Shown: piece by piece, positions 26,191-35,528 of the stretch
Numbering within the stretch: position 1 is the first letter of the stretch
How the letters are laid out: each line of letters opens with the position of its first letter
Source: an uncultured Clostridium sp.
Lineage (GTDB): Bacteria > Bacillota > Clostridia > Lachnospirales > Lachnospiraceae
Reading direction: 5' to 3'
Length of the DNA: 64,000 nt
NCBI GenBank assembly: GCA_900555045.1
Contig: USJW01000002.1
Span: 1-64,000 of the forward strand
The notes under the pieces: generated by a model
Told to the model about the DNA's origin: nothing
The model's input: the letters and a program-made list of their open reading frames with translations, nothing else
The model's database searches: none
Program-made: the position numbers and the translations under genes

Positions 26191-26232
26191 AAACGAGATC
26201 GCCGCAGCCCCGGGGAATGGGGGATGCGGCGA
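26191..26232 (-). terminator. Leftward terminator after the third dehydratase
   Basis: TCGCCGCA (26199-26206) pairs with TGCGGCGA (26225-26232), with extra CCCC/GGGG pairing inside. On the minus strand it is followed by a T-rich stretch. Confidence 0.7.
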
Positions 26233-26272
26233 CCCCACGGGGAGTCTGTATAAAGCGGGAGCAGACCGGCAA

Positions 26273-27424
26273 TCACATGATGTGCGGTGCGCCGCCCAAT
26301 GTGTAGGCCCGGGGGGAATCCAGCTTAACGCGGCTCCAGATGATCGGCTCATGCTTTTTGAGGAACTCATAGTTGAGATCCATGCCCCAGCCCGGCTTGT
26401 CATTGGGCCTTAGGAAGCCGTCCTCAATTTTAAGGACATCGGTGACCAGCTCAGCGTCCATGCCTTCCTCCCGGGGCTCATTCTCCAGGAAGGTCGTGTT
26501 GTAGGTACACATGCAGAAATGGACGTTGATGCAGTTCGCCAGCGTGCTGAGCGGGTTGTGCGGGCTCAGGGTGCGGAATGTGGGCTCGGCCATGGCTGCA
26601 ATCTTGCGCATTCCGGTAAAGCCGCCGCACAGCAGGATGTCCGGCTGAAGAATGTCAACCGCGTGCAGGGAAAGCAGGCGCTCGTAGGTGTACATATCGA
26701 AAATCTGCTCACCGGTGGCAAGGGGAACATTTAACCCGGTTGCCAACTCGGTCCACGCCTCGAGATTGTCGGGACGGATGGGCTCCTCCACAAAGAAGGG
26801 GCGGTAGGGCTCAATCAGGTTTGCGACGCGGCGGCCCTCACGCGGCTCAAAGATTTTGGTCTGCATGTCAATGCCGATCTCAAAATCGTCGCCCATCCCT
26901 TTGCGCACCCCTTCAAACATCTCCACCAGCTCTTTTTCCGCTGTGCCGGTGGGGAAGTAGCCCAGGCTGCGCACCCCGACCTTGCAGGCCTTGTAGCCGT
27001 ATTTTTCAACCTTCGGCATCAGGCATTCCAGAGTCTCCTTGCTGTTCTTGCCCATGGCGTGGCAGTATACAGGCACCTTATCGCGCACCGCACCCAACAG
27101 CTTGTAAACAGGCAGGTTTGCGATCTTTCCGGCAATGTCCCACAGCGCCAGGTCGATGGCGCTTGCTGCTGTATACAGGATGCTGCCGCCGTTAAAGCGG
27201 GAGTAGTTGATGATGCGCTTTTGGATTCGTTCGCGATCTAACGGGTCCATGCCGACAACCCATTCGGAAACGTATTTGACCATCTCGGCAACCGCTTTGT
27301 CAGCGCCGATGCAGAACAGCTCACCGACGCCGTGAACGCCCTCATCGGTGTCGATGCGCACAAAGTTAAAATTCCGGAACTGGGTTGTATGCACGGAGTA
27401 GGTAGTAATTTCGGTGATTTTCAT
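26273..27424 (-). CDS. Enolase-superfamily (MR/MLE) GalD-like dehydratase, third copy in the window
   Basis: The 383-aa protein has the MR/MLE capping domain (IDTDEGVHGVGE) and barrel. Active-site elements are CKVGV, the metal ligand in GIDMQ, VEEPI, ATGEQIF and the histidine in LSPHNPLST, which is the GalD/galactonate-type end. It is more distant from the two operon paralogues at 8209 and 12011 than they are from each other. AAGGAG precedes the ATG. It lies 49 bp after the SLC13-type carrier, so the pair probably imports and dehydrates a sugar acid or hydroxy-dicarboxylate. Confidence 0.85.
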   Translation of the reverse strand: MKITEITTYSVHTTQFRNFNFVRIDTDEGVHGVGELFCIGADKAVAEMVKYVSEWVVGMDPLDRERIQKRIINYSRFNGGSILYTAASAIDLALWDIAGKIANLPVYKLLGAVRDKVPVYCHAMGKNSKETLECLMPKVEKYGYKACKVGVRSLGYFPTGTAEKELVEMFEGVRKGMGDDFEIGIDMQTKIFEPREGRRVANLIEPYRPFFVEEPIRPDNLEAWTELATGLNVPLATGEQIFDMYTYERLLSLHAVDILQPDILLCGGFTGMRKIAAMAEPTFRTLSPHNPLSTLANCINVHFCMCTYNTTFLENEPREEGMDAELVTDVLKIEDGFLRPNDKPGWGMDLNYEFLKKHEPIIWSRVKLDSPRAYTLGGAPHIM

Positions 27425-27473
27425 AAATTTAAGTCTCCTTTATCTTTGAAATTGTGAGGTGTCTCTTATCCTG

Positions 27474-28748
27474 CTAGATTACCGGGTAGACGATGTTCGC
27501 CATGATGAGAACGACAACGCCATAGATCACCCAGATGGGCAGACAGGCGAGGAAGGTGTCCTTCATCTTGTAGTTGCCGGCGCTGAAGGCAATGGCAATC
27601 GACGGGGAGGACATCGGGGTGAGCATCGCACCGGTGGTGCCGCAGGAGATTGCCAGGATCACACCGCGCGGGTCGATGCCGCGGGCCACGCAGGTGATGA
27701 TTGCCAGGGGAACCAGAACCTGGTAGGTTGCGGTGTTGCTCATCAGCTGGGTCAGAACAGCGCCGACAACATAGAACGCGACCATGATTGCAATCGGGGT
27801 GGGGTTGCCGCCCAGGATTCTCACGATCGTATCCGCAACCACATCGGCTGCCCCGGTTTTTTGCATGGCGGTTGCCAGGCACAGCACGCCGGCCAGCATG
27901 AAGATGGCGTCGAGATTCAGCGAGTTCTTGACATCCTTGAGGTCAATGACATTTAAGCCAAACAAAATGAGATCGGCGATGATTCCGTAAATGTACATGC
28001 TGACGGGCAGGTAGGAGTTGAATACGATGCAGACCATGGTCAGGATAAACACAGCGTAGATAATCTTTTCCTGCAGCGGAGTGCACTTGGCTCCGGATTT
28101 GGCTTCCTTAATCTGTGAAGTGTCGATCGTGGTTTTGGGGAAGTGCTTCCAGCCGATAAACGCCATGTACAGGAACACGCACAGAGCGGGGATAAAGACG
28201 ACCATGCACTTGTCGTAAATCGTAACGCGCTGGGTTGCGCCGTTTGCCTCCAGCAGAGCGTTGGCTGAAATAAAGTAAGTCAGGCCCATGCCGATGGGCA
28301 ACATCGACTGCGATGCATGTGAGACGACCGCGCCGGGATACAGGAGGTTTGCCGGCTGCACCGGGCTTTTCTCGTCGAGCGCTTCCATCATGGGGAGCAG
28401 CATGGCGATCACGCCCAGCGGGCTGACTAACTGAGTGAGCAGCAGTGCGCCCAGGAGATACATAAAGACAACCGACTGACCGTTGCCCTTGCGGTTTAAA
28501 ATCCAGCTGCGGATCTTGTCCACCATGCTGGTTTTGCCGAGTGCGCCGGCAAGGATAAACATTGACCCACACATGATCACATTGGTGCTGGAGAAGTTGC
28601 CGTAGGCTTCTTTAAAATCCAGCACGCCTGTGAGACACAGGAACGTGGCAGCCACCATGCCGACCCAACCGAATTTAAACTTGCCACATAAGAACAATAA
28701 GATAACGCCAACCAGTGTAATCAGTGTCAAAATCAAATGGACGTTCAT
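27474..28748 (-). CDS. SLC13/DASS-type anion carrier
   Basis: The 424-aa membrane protein has about 11-12 hydrophobic segments and two re-entrant halves, typical of ion-transporter-clan dicarboxylate carriers: FSSTNVIMCGSMFILAGAL in the first half and AISCGTTGAMLTPMSSPSIA in the second. Family members import succinate, tartrate, citrate or related acids with Na+. The gene is expressed leftward from a promoter overlapping that of the divergent LysR gene and is followed by the dehydratase, so a sugar acid or hydroxy-dicarboxylate is the probable substrate. Confidence 0.8.
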   Translation of the reverse strand: MNVHLILTLITLVGVILLFLCGKFKFGWVGMVAATFLCLTGVLDFKEAYGNFSSTNVIMCGSMFILAGALGKTSMVDKIRSWILNRKGNGQSVVFMYLLGALLLTQLVSPLGVIAMLLPMMEALDEKSPVQPANLLYPGAVVSHASQSMLPIGMGLTYFISANALLEANGATQRVTIYDKCMVVFIPALCVFLYMAFIGWKHFPKTTIDTSQIKEAKSGAKCTPLQEKIIYAVFILTMVCIVFNSYLPVSMYIYGIIADLILFGLNVIDLKDVKNSLNLDAIFMLAGVLCLATAMQKTGAADVVADTIVRILGGNPTPIAIMVAFYVVGAVLTQLMSNTATYQVLVPLAIITCVARGIDPRGVILAISCGTTGAMLTPMSSPSIAIAFSAGNYKMKDTFLACLPIWVIYGVVVLIMANIVYPVI

Positions 28749-28878
28749 GAGAAATCCCCCTTTTAATGTTTGATAGCTTTTTCTTATTTTAATAATAAAA
28801 TTTACTAATAGAAAAATACTATCTGTTTGCCTTTATAGGCTATTTAACTTATTGTTGCGCGCAAAAGTTTGTAGTTTC

Positions 28879-28907
28879 AGTATAATTCGACAAGCGATTC
28901 TTGACAA
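28879..28907 (-). promoter_or_regulatory. Leftward promoter of the carrier/dehydratase unit
   Basis: On the minus strand TTGTCA (28902-28907) and TATACT (28879-28884) are 17 nt apart. Its -35 box overlaps the -35 box of the rightward LysR promoter. Confidence 0.7.
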
Positions 28908-28929
28908 GCGCGAAGATTCTATGTAAACT
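28901..28929 (+). promoter_or_regulatory. Rightward promoter of the first tandem LysR gene
   Basis: TTGACA (28901-28906) and TAAACT (28924-28929) are exactly 17 nt apart, 40 nt before the ATG at 28969. Confidence 0.7.
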
Positions 28930-28968
28930 ATTAACGAAAACTATGTTTTGCTGGTACGGAGGAAAAAC

Positions 28969-29877
28969 ATGAACACCACACATCAAAAGTACATCGTGGC
29001 GCTGGCAGAGGCCCAGTCGATCACCAAAGCTGCAAAGCAGTTAGGGATATCGCAGCCCACGCTCAGCAGCTGGCTGGACAATATAGAGGCGGAGCTTGGC
29101 GTGCCGCTTGTCATTCGCTCAAAGAAATGCGTTTCCCTAACCCCTGCCGGAAGGATCTACCTTGAAGGAGCGCAGCGGATGCTGGAGTGCCAGGAGCGCA
29201 TGCAAGGGAAGCTTGCGCAGCTGCACAGCGGTCCCTCAACGGAATGTATTCGAATTGCAGGTACGCCAAACGGCGGGGCAACGGTGTTTTCGCGGATCTT
29301 TTCAGCCATGAAAATGAGCTATCCCGCTGTTCAGATGCGGTTCATAGAGGGGTACAACCAAACCTCGATCGACCTGGTCCGCTCCGGCGACGCCGACTTT
29401 GCCGTGTGCAGTACGCCGGATCCGGAGATCACAGGCGTTGACTGTTATGTCAAGCGAAAGACGGAATTGGTTGTGATGGCTCCCCGAAACTCTCCGATTG
29501 GTTACGACGCAAGTCACCTTGATGCAGATTCGGATTTTCCCTATATTGAATTGCAGCAGCTGGAGGAGCTGCCGTTTCTGATGCCGGGAAGCGCCATGTC
29601 CTACTACAATGCACTCGTCGTCCTGTTTCAGCAGGCCGGAATCTCGCCCAATGTCATATTTCAAAGCTCGAATACAAGCGTACTGTACACGATGGTCCGC
29701 GGCGGCAATGGGGTGGCTGTTCTGCAGCGCTATTTTTTCTCACCCTCCGACGATGTGTCGCCGTACTCTCTGAATCCCCGCCTGTATAATTTTTCCTGCA
29801 TCGCATCAAAAACCGGCAGCATCCGCACACCCGCGCAGGAATATGCCTATCGATTTCTATGCAGCAACGCCTGCTGA
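28969..29877 (+). CDS. LysR-family regulator (first of a tandem pair)
   Basis: The 302-aa protein has an N-terminal LysR helix-turn-helix (residues about 1-60; EAQSITKAAKQLGISQPTLS) and an effector-binding domain. It diverges from the SLC13 carrier gene and shares its promoter region, so it is the most likely regulator of the carrier and dehydratase. CGGAGGAA lies 6 nt before the chosen ATG; an upstream TTG is ignored. Its stop overlaps the ribosome site of the next LysR gene. Confidence 0.9.
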   Translation: MNTTHQKYIVALAEAQSITKAAKQLGISQPTLSSWLDNIEAELGVPLVIRSKKCVSLTPAGRIYLEGAQRMLECQERMQGKLAQLHSGPSTECIRIAGTPNGGATVFSRIFSAMKMSYPAVQMRFIEGYNQTSIDLVRSGDADFAVCSTPDPEITGVDCYVKRKTELVVMAPRNSPIGYDASHLDADSDFPYIELQQLEELPFLMPGSAMSYYNALVVLFQQAGISPNVIFQSSNTSVLYTMVRGGNGVAVLQRYFFSPSDDVSPYSLNPRLYNFSCIASKTGSIRTPAQEYAYRFLCSNAC

Positions 29878-29888
29878 AAGGACACGCC

Positions 29889-30770
29889 ATGGATACACGA
29901 GCACTTGAAAATTTGATCGCCATCGCAGAGCAGGGCAATATCTCCCGCGCCGCAGAACAGATCCATCTGACACAATCTGCACTTAGCCAGTGCCTTGCAA
30001 AGGAGGAGCGGGAAATCGGTATGCCTCTGTTTTTGCGCGCAGACAGAAGGCTTGTGCCAACCGATGCGGGGAGACTGTATCTGGCCTGCGCCAGGGAAAT
30101 GGTCGGAATAAAAGCCGAGACGTACCGCAAAATCCGTCAGCTGGAGCTTGGCCGCACCTGCCTTCGAATCGTTTCTGTTGAGCAGTTTATTGGCGTAGTC
30201 GAACAGAGACTGCTGCCCGAGCTGAGTAAACGGTTCCCGGCGCTGGAGTACGAACTTACCTGCACATCCTCCTACCTTGCGCGCCAGTACCTTTATAACG
30301 GCCTTGCGGATATTGCCTTTTTGTGTATGCAGCAAACGGAAAGCAGCCTGCTGCGGTGTCACCCCCTTTACACGGATCACGCCTGCCTGGTTGTGCCGCA
30401 CGCGCTGCTGACGGAGGAGATCCTGCGGGAGGGTCTGCCTGCCTGCGGGGACCTCCCCTTCATTCTGCCGAGGAGATCCTCGATCATGCGCGCCATTATC
30501 GACCAGGTGCTGCGCGAAGCGCGAATCACGGTCCTTCAGCCGCGGGAGGTGGATGGTATAAGCGGCGTGATTGAGCAGGTGAAAAAAGGCCTTGGCGTCG
30601 CATTCCTTCCCTCCCGCATGTGCGATGAATCCGTATACCACATGTTTAGAGCGGAGACGAACAGCAGCCGTTACAGCGTTGTCTGCGCCGTCCCAAGCTA
30701 CACTTCGCCTTCTCCGGAATGCGATGCGCTGTATGAGATTGCAGTGAATCATTTCACCGAAGGCATTTAG
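29889..30770 (+). CDS. LysR-family regulator (second of a tandem pair)
   Basis: The 293-aa protein has the LysR fold (RALENLIAIAEQGNISRAAE then LTQSALSQCLAKEE) and an effector domain (VVEQRLLPELSKRFPALEYE). The ATG at 29889 is 11 bp beyond the previous stop, with AAAGGA in between, so the two regulators are co-transcribed. Two different LysR genes in series suggest either two inputs to the carrier/dehydratase unit or control of the downstream MATE gene by the second. Confidence 0.88.
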   Translation: MDTRALENLIAIAEQGNISRAAEQIHLTQSALSQCLAKEEREIGMPLFLRADRRLVPTDAGRLYLACAREMVGIKAETYRKIRQLELGRTCLRIVSVEQFIGVVEQRLLPELSKRFPALEYELTCTSSYLARQYLYNGLADIAFLCMQQTESSLLRCHPLYTDHACLVVPHALLTEEILREGLPACGDLPFILPRRSSIMRAIIDQVLREARITVLQPREVDGISGVIEQVKKGLGVAFLPSRMCDESVYHMFRAETNSSRYSVVCAVPSYTSPSPECDALYEIAVNHFTEGI

Positions 30771-30819
30771 AGCGCCGACGTTGTCATATGGAAAAATAAG
30801 AGAAAAGAGAGAGAATAAA

Positions 30820-32220
30820 ATGACTGCTGTCAATGATGCGCGCGCCGCGCGCAACCGGATGATGTTGGAAGAATCCATCTTCAAAGTGATACCGATCATC
30901 GCACTGCCCATGGTCGTGTCCATGCTGATCGACTCGTTTTATAACCTGGCAGATACCTATTTCGTCAGCCAACTGGGGACTGCTGCGACGGCAGCTGTCG
31001 GTGTGAACAATTCTTTGATGCATTTTATCCGGGCGGTCGGCATGGGGTTTGGCATCGGCGCCGCAAGCTACATTTCGCGTCTGCTGGGCGCAAAAAAATA
31101 CGACGACGCATCCCGCGTTGCCACCACATCGCTGTACTCATCGCTGGGAGTCATCACCGTTTTTGCGTTTATCGCATTTATCTTCCGCGGACAGGTGGTG
31201 ACATTTTTGGGCGCCACAGAAAGTTCAAGGCCCTATTCGATTGACTATGCCACCTACATTTTGCTCTCCGCGCCATTTACCGTGGCAAACACCGTTCTAT
31301 CCCAAACCCTGCGCGCGGAGGGCAGCACAAATTACTCCATGATCGGCATGGTATCGGGATGCGTTGTCAATCTGGTGCTTGACCCGCTGTTCATTTTCAC
31401 ATTCAACTGGGGGGTAGCGGGCGCCGCTGCGGCTACCGGCATCTCAAAAATATGCAGCTGTATCGTGCTGATGATCCCCTATCTGCGCAATCGCAGTCTG
31501 CTGCGCATCGAGCGCGGGCTGTTCACCCCCAGCAAAGCGATCTACGCCGAAATCGCCCGCATGGGTATTCCCAGCTTCCTGCGCACCAGCCTCATGAGCG
31601 TGTCAACGGTTATCACCAATAACTACGCCGGAAGCTACGGGGATTCAGTTTTGGCGGCGGTTTCGGTTTCGAACCGGGTGATGATGTTTGTCGGCTCGAT
31701 GGTTCTGGGCTTCGGCCAGGGGTTTCAGCCGATCTGCGGCTACTGCTGGGGCGCCAAAAACTATCGCCGTGTGCGCACCTCGTTCTGGGTGACCACCATG
31801 TACGGCGGCATCGTCTGCGCCATCATGGGTCTGCTGCTATATATCACCGCGCCGACCGTGGTGGGGCTGTTTACCTCGGATGACAGCGAAATTATCCGGA
31901 TTGGGGTCTATATGGTGCGCATTCAGTGTTTGACACTCCCGTTCCACGTGTGGGTCATGATCATCAACAGCCTGTTCCAGTCCATCGGACGCGCCGTGGG
32001 CGCTGCGGTATTGGGGCTGTCGCGCCAGGCGATCTGCCTGATCCCCTGCCTGATTATCATGAACACATTGCTCGGGCTGGAAGGCTTGATGAACGCACAG
32101 GCTGTCTCCGATGCCATGAGTATGGTGATCGCCCTGCCGATGCTGATCGCGGTGATGCGCGAACTGCGCGGATTGATGGCAACCCCAGGCGTTGACCCGC
32201 GCAGCTGCAGCGATCTGTGA
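30820..32220 (+). CDS. MATE-family efflux protein
   Basis: The 466-aa membrane protein has 12 helices, with MATE markers IIALPMVVSMLIDSFYNLAD at the first helix and ISRLLGAKKYDDA in the first loop. It lies 49 bp after the second LysR gene in the same direction. AGAGAGAG precedes the ATG at 30820; an upstream start at 30781 would lack a ribosome site. The exported compound is unknown. Confidence 0.88.
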   Translation: MTAVNDARAARNRMMLEESIFKVIPIIALPMVVSMLIDSFYNLADTYFVSQLGTAATAAVGVNNSLMHFIRAVGMGFGIGAASYISRLLGAKKYDDASRVATTSLYSSLGVITVFAFIAFIFRGQVVTFLGATESSRPYSIDYATYILLSAPFTVANTVLSQTLRAEGSTNYSMIGMVSGCVVNLVLDPLFIFTFNWGVAGAAAATGISKICSCIVLMIPYLRNRSLLRIERGLFTPSKAIYAEIARMGIPSFLRTSLMSVSTVITNNYAGSYGDSVLAAVSVSNRVMMFVGSMVLGFGQGFQPICGYCWGAKNYRRVRTSFWVTTMYGGIVCAIMGLLLYITAPTVVGLFTSDDSEIIRIGVYMVRIQCLTLPFHVWVMIINSLFQSIGRAVGAAVLGLSRQAICLIPCLIIMNTLLGLEGLMNAQAVSDAMSMVIALPMLIAVMRELRGLMATPGVDPRSCSDL

Positions 32221-32259
32221 GGCCGGGTCCGCGACCGTTGGAATTCCTGAAATTAGGTG

Positions 32260-32288
32260 TTGACAGGCCAAAGTAAATGCATTAATAT
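32260..32288 (+). promoter_or_regulatory. Promoter of metK
   Basis: TTGACA (32260-32265) and TAATAT (32283-32288) with exactly 17 nt between them, 45 nt upstream of the S-box leader. Confidence 0.8.
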
Positions 32289-32332
32289 AGGTTAGTAACA
32301 CAACATACAATCGAATAAAGTTCGTAATATCC

Positions 32333-32472
32333 CTTATTCAGAGTGATGGAGGTACAAAGGACCTGTGAAGTCACGGCAACCCCGGTTGAGCGCAAAATGC
32401 GCGAGAGGGCCGGAAGGTGCCAACCTGAGCGAGGAGTGGGCCGGAATTTGGCGCGCTTGATCGAGCAATAAG
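32333..32472 (+). promoter_or_regulatory. SAM-I (S-box) riboswitch controlling metK
   Basis: The aptamer shows the S-box signatures: P1 strand CTTATT, AGAGTGATGGAGG turn region, GACCTGTGAAGTCACGGCAA, the AAGGTGCCAACCTG segment, and closing AATAAG (32467-32472). SAM binding stabilises P1 and lets the terminator form. A competing antiterminator is visible: GGATTTGAA (32474-32482) pairs with TTCAAGTCC (32492-32500), which includes the 5' arm of the terminator. metK is thus switched off when SAM is plentiful. Confidence 0.95.
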
Positions 32473-32494
32473 AGGATTTGAAGATAACCTTTTC

Positions 32495-32527
32495 AAGTCC
32501 GCTTTGCTTATTAGCGGACTTTCTTTT
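32495..32527 (+). terminator. Regulated terminator of the S-box leader
   Basis: AAGTCCGC (32495-32502) pairs with GCGGACTT (32514-32521), followed by a T-rich tract; mutually exclusive with the antiterminator 32474-32500. Confidence 0.9.
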
Positions 32528-32589
32528 ATGTATGCGAAGTTCACGTACACATCAACCAAATTTGAGAAAAAGGAGCGATCAGACAATCT

Positions 32590-33776
<1,187 letters not shown>

Positions 33777-33786
<10 letters not shown>

Positions 33787-33820
33787 AAAAGTATCTGTAA
33801 AAAAAGTATCTGTAAAAAAG
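33777..33820 (+). repeat. Triple tandem repeat spanning the metK stop codon
   Basis: The unit GTATCTGTAAAAAA occurs three times in a row, with small length changes in the A run. The first unit contains the metK stop codon; the others lie just beyond it. Confidence 0.8.
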
Positions 33821-33828
33821 CAAATAAA

Positions 33829-33858
33829 GTCCGCAGAATCGCTTCTGCGGACAAAAAA
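33829..33858 (+). terminator. Hairpin after metK
   Basis: GTCCGCAGAA (33829-33838) pairs perfectly with TTCTGCGGAC (33843-33852). An A run follows on this strand rather than a T run, and A-rich repeats precede it, so it may stop leftward rather than rightward transcription. Confidence 0.6.
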
Positions 33859-33860
33859 CA

Positions 33861-33905
33861 GCACAGCCCATCCGACAGAGATTCTCTCTATTGGATGGGC
33901 TGTGC
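33861..33905 (-). terminator. Leftward terminator hairpin between metK and the PTS operon
   Basis: GCACAGCCCATCC (33861-33873) pairs with GGATGGGCTGTGC (33893-33905). On the minus strand the stem is followed by TGTTTTTTG, so it is best read as a leftward terminator. Confidence 0.7.
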
Positions 33906-33921
33906 CAGATTGTGCCAGATC

Positions 33922-33979
33922 CAGAAGCCTTAAATCCCCCTCCTTTACTACGGATTTAAAGCTTCTGTTTTTTTATTTT
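33922..33979 (+). terminator. Hairpin terminator, copy B of the dispersed junction repeat
   Basis: CAGAAGCCTTAAATCC pairs with GGATTTAAAGCTTCTG (33952-33967), followed by TTTTTTTATTTT. It closely matches 23753-23810, including the T-rich flank and a CTGT motif beyond it. A 10-bp unit (TGTGCCAGAT) is duplicated just before it at 33901-33920. Confidence 0.75.
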
Positions 33980-34039
33980 CCCATCTGTAAAAAATCGAGC
34001 AGTCACTCTACGCAGCAGCTTTACGCGACTGCGCAGTGG

Positions 34040-34285
34040 GTGAGAGCCGGGGGAGCGGGGGATGGAGGTGACTGTCGGAGCGGTTCGGAAGGTCTTGGGT
34101 GCAAGGGGCAGGAAAAGTCGGGATGGCGCAGGGCGTTCACCGCCCGGAGCCAGCGGAGGCGGAGGCGCAGCCATCAGGGCTGCGCTGGAGCTCGGAGCAG
34201 TGCCCGTCTTTTCCTGCCCCTTGCACCCTAGACCTTCCCACCGCGGAGACCTGGAACCTCCATCCCCCGCTCCCCCGGCTCTCAC
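34040..34285. repeat. 246-nt long palindrome at the end of the PTS operon
   Basis: The outer arms 34040-34069 and 34256-34285 are a perfect 30-bp inverted repeat (GTGAGAGCCGGGGG onward). The next arms, starting AAGGTCT at 34089 and ending AGACCTT at 34236, match over 29 bp with one mismatch. Inside, a GCGCAGCC/GGCTGCGC stem forms the tip. Transcribed RNA would fold into one long hairpin. It begins 18 nt beyond the stop of the leftward EIIA gene. Both strands have open frames with near-identical peptides because of the palindrome; they are not genes. Confidence 0.85.
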
Positions 34286-34289
34286 GAAC
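34274..34289. repeat. Dispersed 16-mer of the junction repeat, copy B
   Basis: CCCGGCTCTCACGAAC, identical to 23846-23861; here it forms the outer end of the long palindrome. Confidence 0.6.
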
Positions 34290-34302
34290 GGATGAACCTA
34301 TC

Positions 34303-34713
34303 TCAGAACAACTCTTCCTCCGTTTCTCCCGTCTCCTCCATCTCAACAATTTTCAGTGCCTCCCGGCTCTGCTCCACCACATCCCTCAGCATCTCCTTCG
34401 AGATTGGCCCCTCATTGATCACCAGCCCAATCACCAGCGCCAGGTTTACCCCGGCCAGCAGCGTAGTGTTCGGCCGGTCCAGGAATGTATACATAATACT
34501 GTTCACACTGCCGCCGTACATGTCGGACATCAGGATCACCTGATCCTGATGTCCCACACCCTGGTAGAACGCATTTAACTCCTCCTCCAGGGATTTTTCG
34601 TCCACGTAGGCGTCAAAGACGGTCAGGCGGTCGCTGTTTCCCAGCAAAATATCGATCGAGCTCTTGATCCCGCTGGCCAGATGTCCGTGGGATGAAAGAA
34701 AAAATTTAACCAT
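34303..34713 (-). CDS. PTS mannose-family EIIA component
   Basis: The 136-aa protein is the cytosolic EIIA domain that takes phosphate from HPr and passes it to EIIB. The phosphorylated histidine is His9 in SSHGHLASG, and the MSDMYGGSVNS loop is typical of the mannose/fructose/sorbose family. It is the last gene of the leftward PTS operon, 16 bp after the ChbG-like gene. AGGGAGA precedes the ATG. A long palindrome follows its stop. Confidence 0.92.
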   Translation of the reverse strand: MVKFFLSSHGHLASGIKSSIDILLGNSDRLTVFDAYVDEKSLEEELNAFYQGVGHQDQVILMSDMYGGSVNSIMYTFLDRPNTTLLAGVNLALVIGLVINEGPISKEMLRDVVEQSREALKIVEMEETGETEEELF

Positions 34714-34729
34714 TGAGGCAGTCTCCCTT

Positions 34730-35506
34730 CTAATGTGCGATCAGATCGCGGTAACTGATCAGTTCAATCTGGTTTTCACGGATCCACCGTTTCATCGGCT
34801 CCCCGATCACCGCAGACAGGTCCCGGTTTCTAATCAGGGTGTAGGTGGAAACCTCAAACAGGTCGCTGTCCACATACCCGCAGTGCGTCCCGATAAAGCC
34901 GAAGGGATTGGACGTAAACGACGCATCCTCCAGGATGCAGCTCATGGGATCCGCCTCCATCTGGTCCTCCAGGGAAAACGGCTTCTTGTTCCAGGAATGC
35001 GAGAGCCGCGCCACGCCGTAGTCCCGCAGCATGTTGCGCACCAGCGGAATCCCGTAGCGGGCGCCCATGGTCTCCATGGCCTCCCACACCGCGGGGGTGC
35101 TGTAGGAGTGTCCGTGCAGGTACTCCGGCTTCTTCCCGGTCAGCTCCATAAAGCGGCGGATCTGCGCCTCCACCTCGATCAGGCAGTGCTCAAGCTTCAC
35201 GTGGCTCTGGTTCCCGTCGCGCGCATCCAGCTTCCGGTGCATGCCCGAGGTCATGAAGGAGCCGTCCTCCTGTACCAGCGAGGGGATGTCTGCCGGGTCC
35301 GATACAGGGCGCCCGGCCACCAGATTGATGTCCTGGCCCAGGCACACATTCGGATAGGGGCGGATCAGGTTTACCGCAAATTCGGCCGCCGGCATGTTGC
35401 TGAACAGGCCCGTGCAGGTGACCACCCCGTCGCGGATTCCCCGCTCAATCCCGCAGCTCACCGCCTCGGTGATGCCCAGGTCGTCGGACTGTACAATTAA
35501 TTTCAT
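34730..35506 (-). CDS. ChbG/HpnK (YdjC)-family carbohydrate deacetylase
   Basis: The 258-aa protein fits the YdjC family; ChbG removes an N-acetyl group from chitobiose or its 6-phosphate. The metal site is visible as QSDDLGIT near the N-terminus and LHGHSYS (about residue 120). I start it at the ATG at 35506, with GGAGGAA 5-6 nt upstream; the frame could extend five codons to a GTG that overlaps that site. Lying among PTS genes, it probably acts on a phosphorylated, N-acetylated sugar delivered by this transporter. Confidence 0.85.
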   Translation of the reverse strand: MKLIVQSDDLGITEAVSCGIERGIRDGVVTCTGLFSNMPAAEFAVNLIRPYPNVCLGQDINLVAGRPVSDPADIPSLVQEDGSFMTSGMHRKLDARDGNQSHVKLEHCLIEVEAQIRRFMELTGKKPEYLHGHSYSTPAVWEAMETMGARYGIPLVRNMLRDYGVARLSHSWNKKPFSLEDQMEADPMSCILEDASFTSNPFGFIGTHCGYVDSDLFEVSTYTLIRNRDLSAVIGEPMKRWIRENQIELISYRDLIAH

Positions 35507-35528
35507 GTTCGATTCCTCCACCGTGAGA

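Noticed and set aside
25316..26253. Plus-strand frame of 274 codons opposite the MBL gene
   Set aside because: It is antisense to a gene with intact HxHxDH motif and a proper ribosome site; composition is Arg/Val/Ala-rich shadow.
33902..34285. Two open frames of equal length on opposite strands, with near-identical peptides
   Set aside because: They arise from the 246-nt palindrome; neither has a ribosome site and both have low-complexity Arg/Gly/Pro-rich products.
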